Part shown: in pieces, positions 32,738-40,221 of the stretch
How the letters are laid out: each line of letters opens with the position of its first letter
How positions within the stretch are numbered: the stretch's first letter is position 1
Assembly: GCF_033971885.1 (NCBI RefSeq)
Contig: NZ_JALBUS010000002.1
Location: 62,001-126,000 of the forward strand
DNA length: 64,000 nt
Direction: 5' to 3'
DNA from: Absicoccus intestinalis
GTDB lineage: Bacteria > Bacillota_I > Bacilli_A > Erysipelotrichales > Erysipelotrichaceae
Notes under the pieces: model-generated
The model's input: the letters and a program-made list of their open reading frames with translations, nothing else
The model's database searches: none
Told to the model about the DNA's origin: nothing
Program-made: the position numbers and the translations under genes

Positions 32738-32757
32738 GGGTAGCCATATAACTACCC
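32738..32757 (-). terminator. Terminator of the phage late operon
   Basis: On the minus strand GGGTAG-N8-CTACCC with flanking A/T pairs, followed by eight T (32728-32735). It lies downstream of the last phage gene, beyond an AT-rich repeat region. Confidence 0.8.
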
Positions 32758-32786
32758 CTTTTACACGAAAACAATAGTTGAATTTT

Positions 32787-32859
32787 CTTAGTGCCACATT
32801 TCGTGATATTCGACACTATAATTTTTCTTAGTGTCATATTTTGCAAAATCGTGCACTAA
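32787..32859. repeat. Two tandem inverted repeats with TTAGTG/CACTAA half-sites
   Basis: CTTAGTGCC...GACACTAT (32787-32819) and CTTAGTGTC...GTGCACTAA (32827-32859) have the same layout 40 bp apart. The second encloses a 12-bp palindrome ATTTTGCAAAAT (32838-32849), whose core recurs at 32898-32907 and 32932-32940. Confidence 0.6.
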
Positions 32860-32952
32860 CTGCTTTTTTTAGAAAAACAGTAAAAACAATAACTGATTTT
32901 TGCAAAACATATACTTCAGTTTAAAAAGTTGTTTTGCAAATTGCTTTGCGAA

Positions 32953-33198
32953 TTAATAAGTATCTTTGATGCATCTGTTTTCGAATTTTTTATATGCATC
33001 TAAATAGAATTCTTTTATATCGCCATTATAAGTTATTTCGTAATACATCCCATCGGCAAGCGTTGATGAAATCAACCACTTCCAGTTTTGTAATGCTTTA
33101 ACCTTCCATACAACAAATACCTCATATTTTTTTGTGTTTTTTGCATCCAAATGTTCGTCAATATAGTTATAAACAATTCTTATAGCTTTTTCATCCAT
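32953..33198 (-). CDS. Phage protein, DUF6275 type
   Basis: 81 residues. The string YEVFVVWKVKALQNWKWLISSTLADGMYYEITYNGDIKEFYLDAYKKFENRCI is typical of a small conserved protein found next to lysis genes in Gram-positive phages, now grouped as DUF6275. Function unknown. AAGGAG precedes the ATG. Last gene of the late transcript; base composition is more AT-rich than the neighbouring phage genes. Confidence 0.75.
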   Translation of the reverse strand: MDEKAIRIVYNYIDEHLDAKNTKKYEVFVVWKVKALQNWKWLISSTLADGMYYEITYNGDIKEFYLDAYKKFENRCIKDTY

Positions 33199-33218
33199 GT
33201 ATCATCATCTCCTTTCTT

Positions 33219-33497
33219 TTAAAATAATTGGTCTGCTAATTCATACGTCTTCTCAAAAATCGACGGTTTGCAGGGATAGTACTCCCCATCTACGCCACGG
33301 ATGATATAGTCGCCATAGGTTGCATACATGCACCCTTCCAAGGTCTGCACATACGCACCAACTAGGTATCCATCGTCCCACTTCAGTGTGATACTGCCTT
33401 GCGCGAAGTCAAGGATCTTGTCACGATTTCGCATATTGAGCTGCATCGCCTCGATGACCACTGGTTTCTTCCGGTAGTGGAGCGCCAATTCAATCAC
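33219..33497 (-). CDS. Phage PGDYG-like protein
   Basis: 92 residues. YRKKPVVIEAMQL at the start and YGDYIIRGVDGEYYPCKPSIFEKTYE at the end are the hallmark of a small phage family whose C-terminal turn reads PGD(Y/W)xI. Its role is unknown. Translation probably starts at a GTG (33497) overlapping the endolysin stop by 8 bp, with GGAAAG upstream, implying coupled translation. Confidence 0.78.
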   Translation of the reverse strand: MIELALHYRKKPVVIEAMQLNMRNRDKILDFAQGSITLKWDDGYLVGAYVQTLEGCMYATYGDYIIRGVDGEYYPCKPSIFEKTYELADQLF

Positions 33498-35253
33498 CCG
33501 ACTTTCCGAAAATGCTCAATAGCTTCTTCAAAAGATTGATCAATGTGCTTATAAGTACATTTAATTTTTTGATATCCGATTCATTACTTTCATCTTTTTG
33601 TACGTTTTCTGTCTCATTTTGTGGTTTTTCCGCAATTTTAGACTTGTAATGATCGAAATCAACGTACATCGCATTTTTATCCAATCCGATGCCAGAGTGC
33701 TTATCTACGGATGTGTACTGATGGATCGTGCCCATACTTGACGTATCGCTGTTGTAGTTTCCATCATTTGAATCCCACTGAGCAACCCATTTATCATACT
33801 GATTGAGCGTGCTGCTATTAAGCCAGTTTTTGAAGACCCAGGATGACGAGTAGATACCAGTGTAGAAGCCGGCGCTTTGGACGCACTTGCAGAAGATCTC
33901 ACACGTACGTAAGGCTCTTTCTTTTGTCCATGCGTTTCTTTTTTCCTTATACTTATCCTCGTCTTCCATATCGATCCACACGCCAAGTTCTGGTTTGTAC
34001 TTTTGGGCCATCTCGATCGTATACTTGGCCTCTGCTTCTGCTTGATCGTCATCAATGGCGTAGTCATAGCAGTACAGCCCATAAGGGATTCCTGTCTTCT
34101 TGCACACATCGATCCAGCACTCTATCTCCTTGTCCGCGATCTCGCCGTAGTTGCTTCTTAAGATCGCAAAGTCATACGCACTTAGGTCGATGCCATCGGC
34201 ATTGTGTTCCGAAAGGTCAACGCCCCAGTGCTTAACATTGGATTCATTGATTGTTTGTGCGGTTGTTGGTGTCTGAGGGGCCTTGGTGTCTGTGCTAGGT
34301 CCTCCAAAGGTAGCCCATGTATCAACACCGTATTTTTCGGAACCGGATACGGCCACAAAATAGCGATACTTATTGCCATTAGGCTCCGTTTCGACCCAAC
34401 TGATATAACGATGACCATTCCCAATCCATTTATTTGTGTAGCTTAGCTTCTTACCAACCGGTAAGGTCTCTGCGATGATGCCCGTTGGCGAGTCACGGCG
34501 CTTGTTAACAGCCTTGGTAAGTGTGGCCACACCAACCTCATTGATCAGTTGAGACTCGCTATAACTTGAGCTCTCCTGTTTAGGTGCATAGACGTAGTAT
34601 CGATACTTGTTGCCATTAGGCTCTGTCTCTACCCAACTGATGTATCTGGAACCGCCATAAGTAGTCACGTTGGTGTAACTTAGTTTCTTCCCGACTGGTA
34701 AAGTCTCGGCGATGATGCCAGTTGGCGAGTCGCGCCGTTTATTGGTCGGTACTGCAAGAGTATAGGTGCCATTCTCGTTGGTCAACTTAATATCTGATGC
34801 TGTTAATGATTTATGGACAAGGTAGCCAATAAGCTTAAGATTGCCATACCCATTAGGATAGTACGATCCAGGCGCTGAGCTCATCGAATTGAGGCGGAAG
34901 TTGAACTCCCGATAACTCGATTCAGAGAAGGTCACACGTCCACCGGAGATGCCCTCTACCACAGCAACGTGGCCATAGTAGTATGGCGCGACGCCACCTT
35001 GAAAGATCATGAGCGCACCGAGCACTGGCGTGCTCGATTGAGCAAATTCGGGCGCATGAGTCACCCATAGTTGTCCCGCGCCGACTACTTTTGAACTGCC
35101 ATCAAGTGATTGTCGGCTTCCTACGATCTCGGAAATTCGTGCTGTTGCATACGTAAAGCAGTTAGGCATGGCCACTCCAGTACGCGCTACTGCATACTGC
35201 ATCCACTGTGTACTTCCGAAATTTCCATATGATGTTCTAGGTGTGAAAGACAT
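33490..35253 (-). CDS. Endolysin with CHAP and GH25 domains
   Basis: 587 residues. The N-terminal CHAP peptidase/amidase domain (about 5-150) has its Cys in MPNCFTYA (Cys32) and His in YYGHVAVVEG. Two near-identical SH3-like wall-binding repeats follow (about 168-230 and 245-310), both with NKRRDSPTGIIAETLPVGKKLSYTN. A GH25 muramidase (about 345-545) has HWGVDLSEHN and the acidic pair in WIDMED. An amphipathic hydrophobic tail ends the protein (LNVLISTLINLLKKLLSIFG). There is no signal peptide, so release depends on the holin. Two catalytic domains flanking the binding repeats is a less common order. Confidence 0.92.
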   Translation of the reverse strand: MSFTPRTSYGNFGSTQWMQYAVARTGVAMPNCFTYATARISEIVGSRQSLDGSSKVVGAGQLWVTHAPEFAQSSTPVLGALMIFQGGVAPYYYGHVAVVEGISGGRVTFSESSYREFNFRLNSMSSAPGSYYPNGYGNLKLIGYLVHKSLTASDIKLTNENGTYTLAVPTNKRRDSPTGIIAETLPVGKKLSYTNVTTYGGSRYISWVETEPNGNKYRYYVYAPKQESSSYSESQLINEVGVATLTKAVNKRRDSPTGIIAETLPVGKKLSYTNKWIGNGHRYISWVETEPNGNKYRYFVAVSGSEKYGVDTWATFGGPSTDTKAPQTPTTAQTINESNVKHWGVDLSEHNADGIDLSAYDFAILRSNYGEIADKEIECWIDVCKKTGIPYGLYCYDYAIDDDQAEAEAKYTIEMAQKYKPELGVWIDMEDEDKYKEKRNAWTKERALRTCEIFCKCVQSAGFYTGIYSSSWVFKNWLNSSTLNQYDKWVAQWDSNDGNYNSDTSSMGTIHQYTSVDKHSGIGLDKNAMYVDFDHYKSKIAEKPQNETENVQKDESNESDIKKLNVLISTLINLLKKLLSIFGKSGD

Positions 35254-35256
35254 ATA

Positions 35257-35574
35257 CTAACCTTCTTTCTCCTCAAGTTTAGTAATTCGGCCGCATGCAC
35301 TGTCTAGGTCTTCTTCAATCTTCTCAAGACGGAAGTCATGCTCGATTTGCTTTTTGGTCATTTTTTCGATGTCTGATTTCATAGATTTAAGATCAAGTCT
35401 TGTTTCACCACTATCACGGCATAGCTGGTCTAATTTGAGATTTGCCTTGACGACACCTTCTGCGTCTTGCTTACTATTGTTTCTGATCATGACAACGATA
35501 TTGATAATCAATACCACAAATGCGGCCGAAGAAAACAAGAACTCGAAGGTCATTCCGTCCTTAGGCGTTACCAT
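35257..35574 (-). CDS. Phage membrane/coiled-coil protein (XhlA-like)
   Basis: 105 residues from the ATG at 35574. A membrane helix near the N-terminus (about 8-30, FLFSSAAFVVLIINIVVMI) is followed by a coiled coil up to the end (LKSMKSDIEKMTKKQIEHDFRLEKIEEDLDSACGRI). This layout recalls XhlA-type lysis proteins or a spanin-like accessory. The start overlaps the holin stop by 14 bp, with GAGGTGG just ahead. It belongs to the lysis cassette; the exact role is inferred. Confidence 0.7.
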   Translation of the reverse strand: MVTPKDGMTFEFLFSSAAFVVLIINIVVMIRNNSKQDAEGVVKANLKLDQLCRDSGETRLDLKSMKSDIEKMTKKQIEHDFRLEKIEEDLDSACGRITKLEEKEG

Positions 35575-35773
35575 CATCCACCTCAGGCAAGCCACCTAAA
35601 CTAGTTAGAAGTGATACCAGTCCGGCCAAAAGGCTTGCTGATAGCACCACTTTCCAGTCCACGGCCTCGATCATCGTACTAGCACCAATCGTACCTACTG
35701 CTGTTTGGCATATTGTCTTGACCGCACGGATAAGTGCCGCGTCCCACCAGGTCTTGTTTTGTAGTTTGTCCAT
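35561..35773 (-). CDS. Phage holin (r1t type)
   Basis: 70 residues from the ATG at 35773, which AAGGAGGG precedes. The family string NKTWWDAALIRAVKTICQTAVGTIGASTMIEAVDWKVVLSASLLAGLVSLLTSLGGLPEV has two membrane helices (about 14-33 and 42-60). It forms the lesion that releases the endolysin. Directly upstream of the coiled-coil protein and the lysin. Confidence 0.9.
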   Translation of the reverse strand: MDKLQNKTWWDAALIRAVKTICQTAVGTIGASTMIEAVDWKVVLSASLLAGLVSLLTSLGGLPEVDDGNA

Positions 35774-35774
35774 G

Positions 35775-35909
35775 CTATCCCTCCTTTGCGCCACTTACGA
35801 TCTCATCCATCTCGGCTTGTGTGAGCCGTCCGGCCTTGACGAGCATTTGAAGCATACGAAGTGTCCAGTACTTTGGATAGTATAGCTTAGCCATCTGATA
35901 TACGGTCAT
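35775..35909 (-). CDS. XkdX-family short phage protein
   Basis: 44 residues: MTVYQMAKLYYPKYWTLRML, then LVKAGRLTQAEMDEIVSG and a short tail. The pattern of a Tyr/Trp-rich start followed by a helix ending in a G-x-(I/L)-T-x-x-(E/Q) turn is that of XkdX proteins, found between baseplate and holin genes in many phages. Function unknown. The stop codon directly abuts the holin start region, and the holin ribosome site lies inside its last codons. Confidence 0.75.
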   Translation of the reverse strand: MTVYQMAKLYYPKYWTLRMLQMLVKAGRLTQAEMDEIVSGAKEG

Positions 35910-35910
35910 A

Positions 35911-36300
35911 CTAAGCACCTTCTTCCGCGGTCGAGTTGGTAGTGTCGACACCAGACATGGCTTTTAAAAAGTCGATATCCGCTTTCATCTGTCCGATATC
36001 GATGCCCATCGCGATAATCTGATTCAAGATCTCGTCCTGCTTATCTTGTTTCTTTTCTTCCTCCTTGGCCTTCGCCTCGGCCTCGGCTTGCGCTTTGGTA
36101 TAAGCGTCGTATTGAGTCTGGTCAAAGGCTACATGTAACTTTCCTTCGGCATCGTAGGTAGCCTTATAACCCTCGATTTTATCAAAAGAAAAAGTGCTAT
36201 CATCTAGCACTGCCTCGTTGTTGGTTGCACTTGTGTATGTTGTAGATACGGCCTGTACGTGGCCTGTATCGTCCTTATTTATATAGATAGTTGTAGACAT
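35911..36300 (-). CDS. Phage baseplate-associated coiled-coil protein
   Basis: 129 residues. A beta-rich N-terminal half (MSTTIYINKDDTGHVQAVSTTYTSATN) is followed by a long Ala/Glu/Lys helix (about 64-100) and an acidic end (MSGVDTTNSTAEEGA). The position between fibre genes and XkdX fits a small baseplate or fibre-tip accessory. No family is recognised. Confidence 0.65.
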   Translation of the reverse strand: MSTTIYINKDDTGHVQAVSTTYTSATNNEAVLDDSTFSFDKIEGYKATYDAEGKLHVAFDQTQYDAYTKAQAEAEAKAKEEEKKQDKQDEILNQIIAMGIDIGQMKADIDFLKAMSGVDTTNSTAEEGA

Positions 36301-36312
36301 ATAGTTTCCTTT

Positions 36313-36702
36313 CTATTTCGTGTATTCTGCGATGATCATGAGCCATCTGGATGATTGTGCACTCCAGGTATCGTTACCCATAAATATAAAGCCATTATTA
36401 GCCGATGAGTACTCGATACCTGATCCCTTCCCCGAGCTTCCGACGCGCGTAAAGGGTATGTGTCCGCCATCTGATCCGCAAAGATAAGCGTAGATTCTTG
36501 TGATTTCGCTAAAGTTTGATCTTGCGAAGCTCTGCACCATAGTGCCATTAGACAATGCTTTGTTGGTGACCTTGAAAACACGTCTGTATATCGGTTTTCC
36601 ATCCACCCATGTGGCTCCTGTCTTGGTTTCTGCGTATGAGTAAGTCATATCTTTGTCAGTCACTAGATTGTAAGCGGTCGACTGTGTCTTGGTTTTTAGC
36701 AT
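36313..36702 (-). CDS. Short tail-fibre/receptor-binding protein 3
   Basis: 129 residues. The N-terminal string KTQSTAYNLVTDKDMTYS resembles the starts of the next two upstream genes and looks like a common anchor. TGATWVDGKPIYRRVFKV is typical of phage fibre head domains, and the rest is beta-rich, ending WLMIIAEYTK. Its start codon overlaps the stop of the gene upstream (ATGCTAA), so its translation depends on where that gene terminates. Confidence 0.68.
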   Translation of the reverse strand: MLKTKTQSTAYNLVTDKDMTYSYAETKTGATWVDGKPIYRRVFKVTNKALSNGTMVQSFARSNFSEITRIYAYLCGSDGGHIPFTRVGSSGKGSGIEYSSANNGFIFMGNDTWSAQSSRWLMIIAEYTK

Positions 36703-37115
36703 CCAATCACCGCCTTTCGAATCAATCTAAGTAGGGCCTTAATTACCCCCCCCGAAGTGATCCAGGAACCTGTCACGATACGCTCGATGGCCCCAGTTGT
36801 AGTGGTGAACATACTAACATCTCCGGCCTGACTGACCATGTATTTTCCGTCTCCGCTCCTACCGCTTCCGGCGATGCCTAAGTAGTATATCTGTTGCGCC
36901 ACTGTAGGCCGAAAACCATCTGGTATGGTGAGCATCACAGAATTGTAACCACTTTTTGGCATGTTACCGAGTTTCTTAAATTCGGCATTTACGACGCGTC
37001 CGCTCTTGTATAGCGTGACCGTCAAGCCGTTACCGGATACGGTAGCAGTCTGCACATCTAGATCAGTATCAGTTAGTACCTTGTACTCTGTGGAGTTAGC
37101 TTTTGCGGTCAGCAT
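36696..37115 (-). CDS. Short tail-fibre/receptor-binding protein 2, with G8 tract
   Basis: 139 residues from the ATG at 37115 (MLTAKANSTEYKVLTDTD); a TTG further up would also be in frame, but GGTGG lies 6 bp before this ATG. The protein is beta-rich with FRPTVAQQIYYLGIAGSG, a fibre-like turn. Near the end eight G (minus strand, 36746-36753) encode SGG. In the present register reading goes on for 18 residues to a stop overlapping the next start; one G more or less brings a stop within two codons. The 18-residue tail (VIKALLRLIRKAVIGC) looks non-structural. Confidence 0.62.
   Translation of the reverse strand: MLTAKANSTEYKVLTDTDLDVQTATVSGNGLTVTLYKSGRVVNAEFKKLGNMPKSGYNSVMLTIPDGFRPTVAQQIYYLGIAGSGRSGDGKYMVSQAGDVSMFTTTTGAIERIVTGSWITSGGVIKALLRLIRKAVIGC
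36746..36753. repeat. C8/G8 homopolymer in fibre gene 2
   Basis: Eight C on the plus strand (G8 in coding sense) near the 3' end of the gene. Such tracts slip readily. Confidence 0.85.
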
Positions 37116-37116
37116 G

Positions 37117-37539
37117 CTAGCACCACCTTTCTGCGAGGTGCCAGCCAACTAAAGATCTTAGCCAGTGACCCCCCCCCCGATTCACACCGACGACGGCGTC
37201 AATTTGGCATCCATTGTTACTGGATGAGTTAGCCCACTCTGCTATCTCGATACGCAGAGAAGTACCGGACGATGTGATCAGCAGTGAGATGGTGCGATAG
37301 ACAGTGGCCGATGCTAGATTATACCACTTGCCATTGTAGTATTTTGCAGCACAGATCGTGTTCCTTTTTCCGCCTGGTGCAAAAACGTAGATCAGTAGGT
37401 AGTCGAAGCTTGTCGGATCTTGTGTACATGTAATATTGTGCACATAATCGGTGGATTTGTGGCTCCCAATCACAGTCTCTTTGATGTCCTTCTGCTCCAC
37501 CAGATTGTGTGCGGCATTTAAAAATTTCGCTACTATCAT
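37117..37539 (-). CDS. Short tail-fibre/receptor-binding protein 1, with G10 tract
   Basis: 140 residues in the register shown. The N-terminus KFLNAAHNLVEQKDIKE matches the anchor pattern of the two genes downstream, and the body is beta-rich (YYNGKWYNLASATVYRTISLLITSSG). Ten G (37169-37178) encode Arg-Gly-Gly after VGVN. In register the frame continues with HWLRSLVGWHLAERWC to a TAG one base before the next ATG. With G9 the protein ends RGGVTG; with G11 another tail is read. The natural end is probably near the tract, and tract length may switch coupling to the next gene. Confidence 0.62.
   Translation of the reverse strand: MIVAKFLNAAHNLVEQKDIKETVIGSHKSTDYVHNITCTQDPTSFDYLLIYVFAPGGKRNTICAAKYYNGKWYNLASATVYRTISLLITSSGTSLRIEIAEWANSSSNNGCQIDAVVGVNRGGGHWLRSLVGWHLAERWC
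37169..37178. repeat. C10/G10 homopolymer in fibre gene 1
   Basis: Ten C on the plus strand, the longest homopolymeric G/C run in the window, close to the 3' end of the gene. Confidence 0.85.
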
Positions 37540-38280
37540 TTACTCCTCCTCCTCGAAGATCATTACTGTAGTTTCTCCGGCCAACACGGACTGTTTCCAG
37601 GCGTTGAGCGTATCCACCTGAGCTTTGTAAGGTTCAAGTGCTGTTACCTTATCCTGTAGCGTCGTGATCTGATTGGCCAGTTTTGCGGCCGTGTCACCAT
37701 CAAGCGTGCCCTTGATCGTAGCGAACCACGTATTGAATTCGCTCTGATTGGTCTGCATAAATTCAGTCAGTTGGTTGGCATAAGAGTCTGTTGGTATCTT
37801 GGTCAGTGTATCCACACACAGACCGCAGTACTTGCTATTGAGTCGTGTATCGACGATATTGGCTTGTGTGATCTCTCCAGCGTTGGCCGGTACCAAAAAG
37901 TAAGCCAGTATGATCTCATAGATATTGGTCGTACGCACCGGTGTAGGTGTTACGCCAGTACCGACGACATACTTAAGTGTGCACGAGTTCTCCTCTTTTG
38001 AATACCGCACGGCGATATAGTCGTACCGATCAGACGTGTCTGCCACCTGTACCTGATACTGCTTGAGCGTATCCGTCCAGTACATCAGGCCGCCTGTCTT
38101 CTCCGTCGATGTATGCAGATAGGCCTGTCCAGGATTGACGCTTACAAGCATACCGCCGGCGGCACTGACCGAGAAGTCCGTGCCTGTGATATTTAGGATG
38201 CCAGATTCCCGTCCGACGAACCAACGCCTTAGGTCGTCTGCCAGGTACTCGACATCGTTCAATGGGAAAGCATTAGCCAT
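37540..38280 (-). CDS. Phage baseplate protein (BppU-like)
   Basis: 246 residues. The N-terminal half is beta-rich (WFVGRESGILNITGTDFSVSAAGGMLVSVNPGQAYLH), typical of proteins that attach fibres to the baseplate. The C-terminal half is helical with a coiled coil (TAAKLANQITTLQDKVTALEPYKAQVDTLNAWKQSV), ending in four Glu whose codons (GAGGAGGAG) also serve as ribosome site for the next gene. Probably the trimeric link between the Gp37-like hub and the short fibres. Confidence 0.7.
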   Translation of the reverse strand: MANAFPLNDVEYLADDLRRWFVGRESGILNITGTDFSVSAAGGMLVSVNPGQAYLHTSTEKTGGLMYWTDTLKQYQVQVADTSDRYDYIAVRYSKEENSCTLKYVVGTGVTPTPVRTTNIYEIILAYFLVPANAGEITQANIVDTRLNSKYCGLCVDTLTKIPTDSYANQLTEFMQTNQSEFNTWFATIKGTLDGDTAAKLANQITTLQDKVTALEPYKAQVDTLNAWKQSVLAGETTVMIFEEEE

Positions 38281-38281
38281 C

Positions 38282-39343
38282 CTATCCCTCCTCCGTAGTT
38301 ACATTTTTCTTTTTTAGTTCTTCCTCATAATTGGACAACGTGATCTTGTACGACGATCCGTCATCCTCCTGGATCTCATCGATGGCCGATATCCGGAATT
38401 GTTTAGCGATGCCGTACTTGACGGATTTGACTGGTATCACATCGCCTAGATCGTAGTCTTTACGGAACACAAAAAGTGTATCACCAGAGCTTATATCTGC
38501 TGTGAATTCACGGATCGCGGCACACTCTTCTAATTTTTCCATACCACGCTTGATTGCGTTATTTTTATACTGCTCTGCGGTATAGGTATGTTCGACCTTT
38601 TTATCATCCTGATAGGTCCATGAAAGGTCACGGGCGTCCACATACAGTTCCTTGATTGGTCTGCCATTGGACACGTCGACCTTGTACACGAGCCTTTCTT
38701 CGCTCTTGCCTTGACATGCGACATAAGCGTAGTTTTTGTAACTGGATATATCATCCAGGTACGACTGCGTAACAATATTCCCGATCTCATCCGAGAATTT
38801 GACCGTATCAACGATACCGCGTTTGTACAGCTCGATGACATTCATCTTGCCGTCTTTACGAACCATGCGAAACCCAAGGCCTGTAGCCTGGCATATCGTT
38901 TCAAAAGACTCACGAAGGGTCTTCCACGTGGTATCGATACCATCGGTTATTTTTTCGCTTAGCCCTTTGGTATCTGCCGTGGTGATATCAAGCCCACGCT
39001 TGTTATCGTTGACAAGCTTATACAGGCCTGTCTCTACGGTCGTGATCGTAACCGTATTCGGATTGATCCGATCATCCAGGTTGTTAAGATACCCACGAAC
39101 CTCAATATCTTCTTCTCCGGACGATGATACGTCCGGAAAGACATATGTGATGAAACCTATCTCATTCGTGTCTTGATTGACTAATCGATTCTCGGTAGTC
39201 AGTAGCTTGATATTGGCTTCGGTACCTTTGGCGTGTATCTCAAAGGTACCGGTCTCGTTGTACTTTCGGTTCCATTGGATGCTCGTGGTGTTCTGCAGGA
39301 TATCTACTTTAACACCCTGTTTATCATAGATTGCGATTTCCAT
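38282..39343 (-). CDS. Siphovirus Gp37-like baseplate hub protein
   Basis: 353 residues. MEIAIYDKQGVKVDILQNTTSIQWNRKYNETGTFEIHA is the typical start of the ReqiPepy6 Gp37-like/tail-associated hub family, and ISSGDTLFVFRKDYDLGDVI near the C-terminus is also conserved. It would form the ring below Dit, holding the fibres. No peptidase or lysozyme domain is attached, unlike many Tal proteins. Confidence 0.83.
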   Translation of the reverse strand: MEIAIYDKQGVKVDILQNTTSIQWNRKYNETGTFEIHAKGTEANIKLLTTENRLVNQDTNEIGFITYVFPDVSSSGEEDIEVRGYLNNLDDRINPNTVTITTVETGLYKLVNDNKRGLDITTADTKGLSEKITDGIDTTWKTLRESFETICQATGLGFRMVRKDGKMNVIELYKRGIVDTVKFSDEIGNIVTQSYLDDISSYKNYAYVACQGKSEERLVYKVDVSNGRPIKELYVDARDLSWTYQDDKKVEHTYTAEQYKNNAIKRGMEKLEECAAIREFTADISSGDTLFVFRKDYDLGDVIPVKSVKYGIAKQFRISAIDEIQEDDGSSYKITLSNYEEELKKKNVTTEEG

Positions 39344-39345
39344 AT

Positions 39346-40221
39346 CTACTCACCTACATATGTGTTCGCGAAGCTGATCGTACAGTACAGATTACCGATA
39401 TTGGACGAGGCGTCAAAGCGGACCGCATTGCTTCCCTTGTCCAGTACGAAAAAATTAGAGTCATCATCCATCAAGTAGTAGATGTTCTTCTCGATACCAT
39501 TTGATATGAGCTTGCAGTAGCGCTCATTCTCATATGTAGACACAAGAAGCACATCGCCTTCTCCCATCTCCAGATTAGGAAACTTAATATTTTCTTGCGT
39601 CAATACCTTCAATATTTCAGGCCCTTTGACATAGCCTGTAGCTTCGAAACGTGCCAGGAATCCTGTCTTATCGGACCCTTTATTGACTGCATAGGTTAAT
39701 TGGTTAACGTCACGTGACCCAACCTTCCACGGTATCGTATTCGAGAAGGACCGCTTAAACTTGAATCCGCTGTTATAGGTTACGAAGGCTACGATCGACT
39801 CTTTGTTATCGCGCCAATACGGATAGGAAGCGTAGAGCACAAATTGGAATTTTTTATACACTTCCTGATCCTCGGAAATTTCCGGACTCTTCTTGACCTG
39901 GCACTTGATGTAGTGATCAACATCGGCTTCTTTATCTACAACCCGAAATATTAAATCATTATCGGGCAGTAGAGTATCAAGCAGCTTACGCCGATTGGCA
40001 TAAGTGCTCTTCATATCGCCTTCCAGTGTTATCTCTCGGCCTTCAACAGATGAGGCCGATATCGTGGTCCCGACGGCGTGGATCGTCTGCGACTCTGAGA
40101 AGGACACATTGTTGACGCCAAGCCCCTCGATATTGGTCAATCGGAAAGGGTCGCCGGCGTTGAAGCTTATCTCAACGCCATATGAATTTGTGATATACCA
40201 CTCTCTCATCGCTTGTTCCAC
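39346..40221 (-). CDS. Distal tail protein (Dit)
   Basis: 291 residues. N-terminal EWYITNSYGVEISFNAGDPFRLTNIEGLG and EGREITLEGDMKSTYANRRKLLDTLLPDN are signatures of the sipho-tail (Dit) family, whose hexameric ring caps the tail tube. The C-terminal galectin-like part is beta-rich. It overlaps the tape measure gene by 16 bp. Confidence 0.86.
   Translation of the reverse strand: MEQAMREWYITNSYGVEISFNAGDPFRLTNIEGLGVNNVSFSESQTIHAVGTTISASSVEGREITLEGDMKSTYANRRKLLDTLLPDNDLIFRVVDKEADVDHYIKCQVKKSPEISEDQEVYKKFQFVLYASYPYWRDNKESIVAFVTYNSGFKFKRSFSNTIPWKVGSRDVNQLTYAVNKGSDKTGFLARFEATGYVKGPEILKVLTQENIKFPNLEMGEGDVLLVSTYENERYCKLISNGIEKNIYYLMDDDSNFFVLDKGSNAVRFDASSNIGNLYCTISFANTYVGE

Noticed and set aside
32598..32846. 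82-codon minus-strand frame
   Set aside because: It reads through the late terminator and the inverted repeats; only the last 39 codons could be a peptide, and they lie in the small-RNA candidate.
36746..37178. G/C homopolymers as plain sequencing errors
   Set aside because: Not fully excluded, but both frames stay open in the given register up to the next gene start and the overlaps are exact, so the tracts are treated as real and listed as findings.
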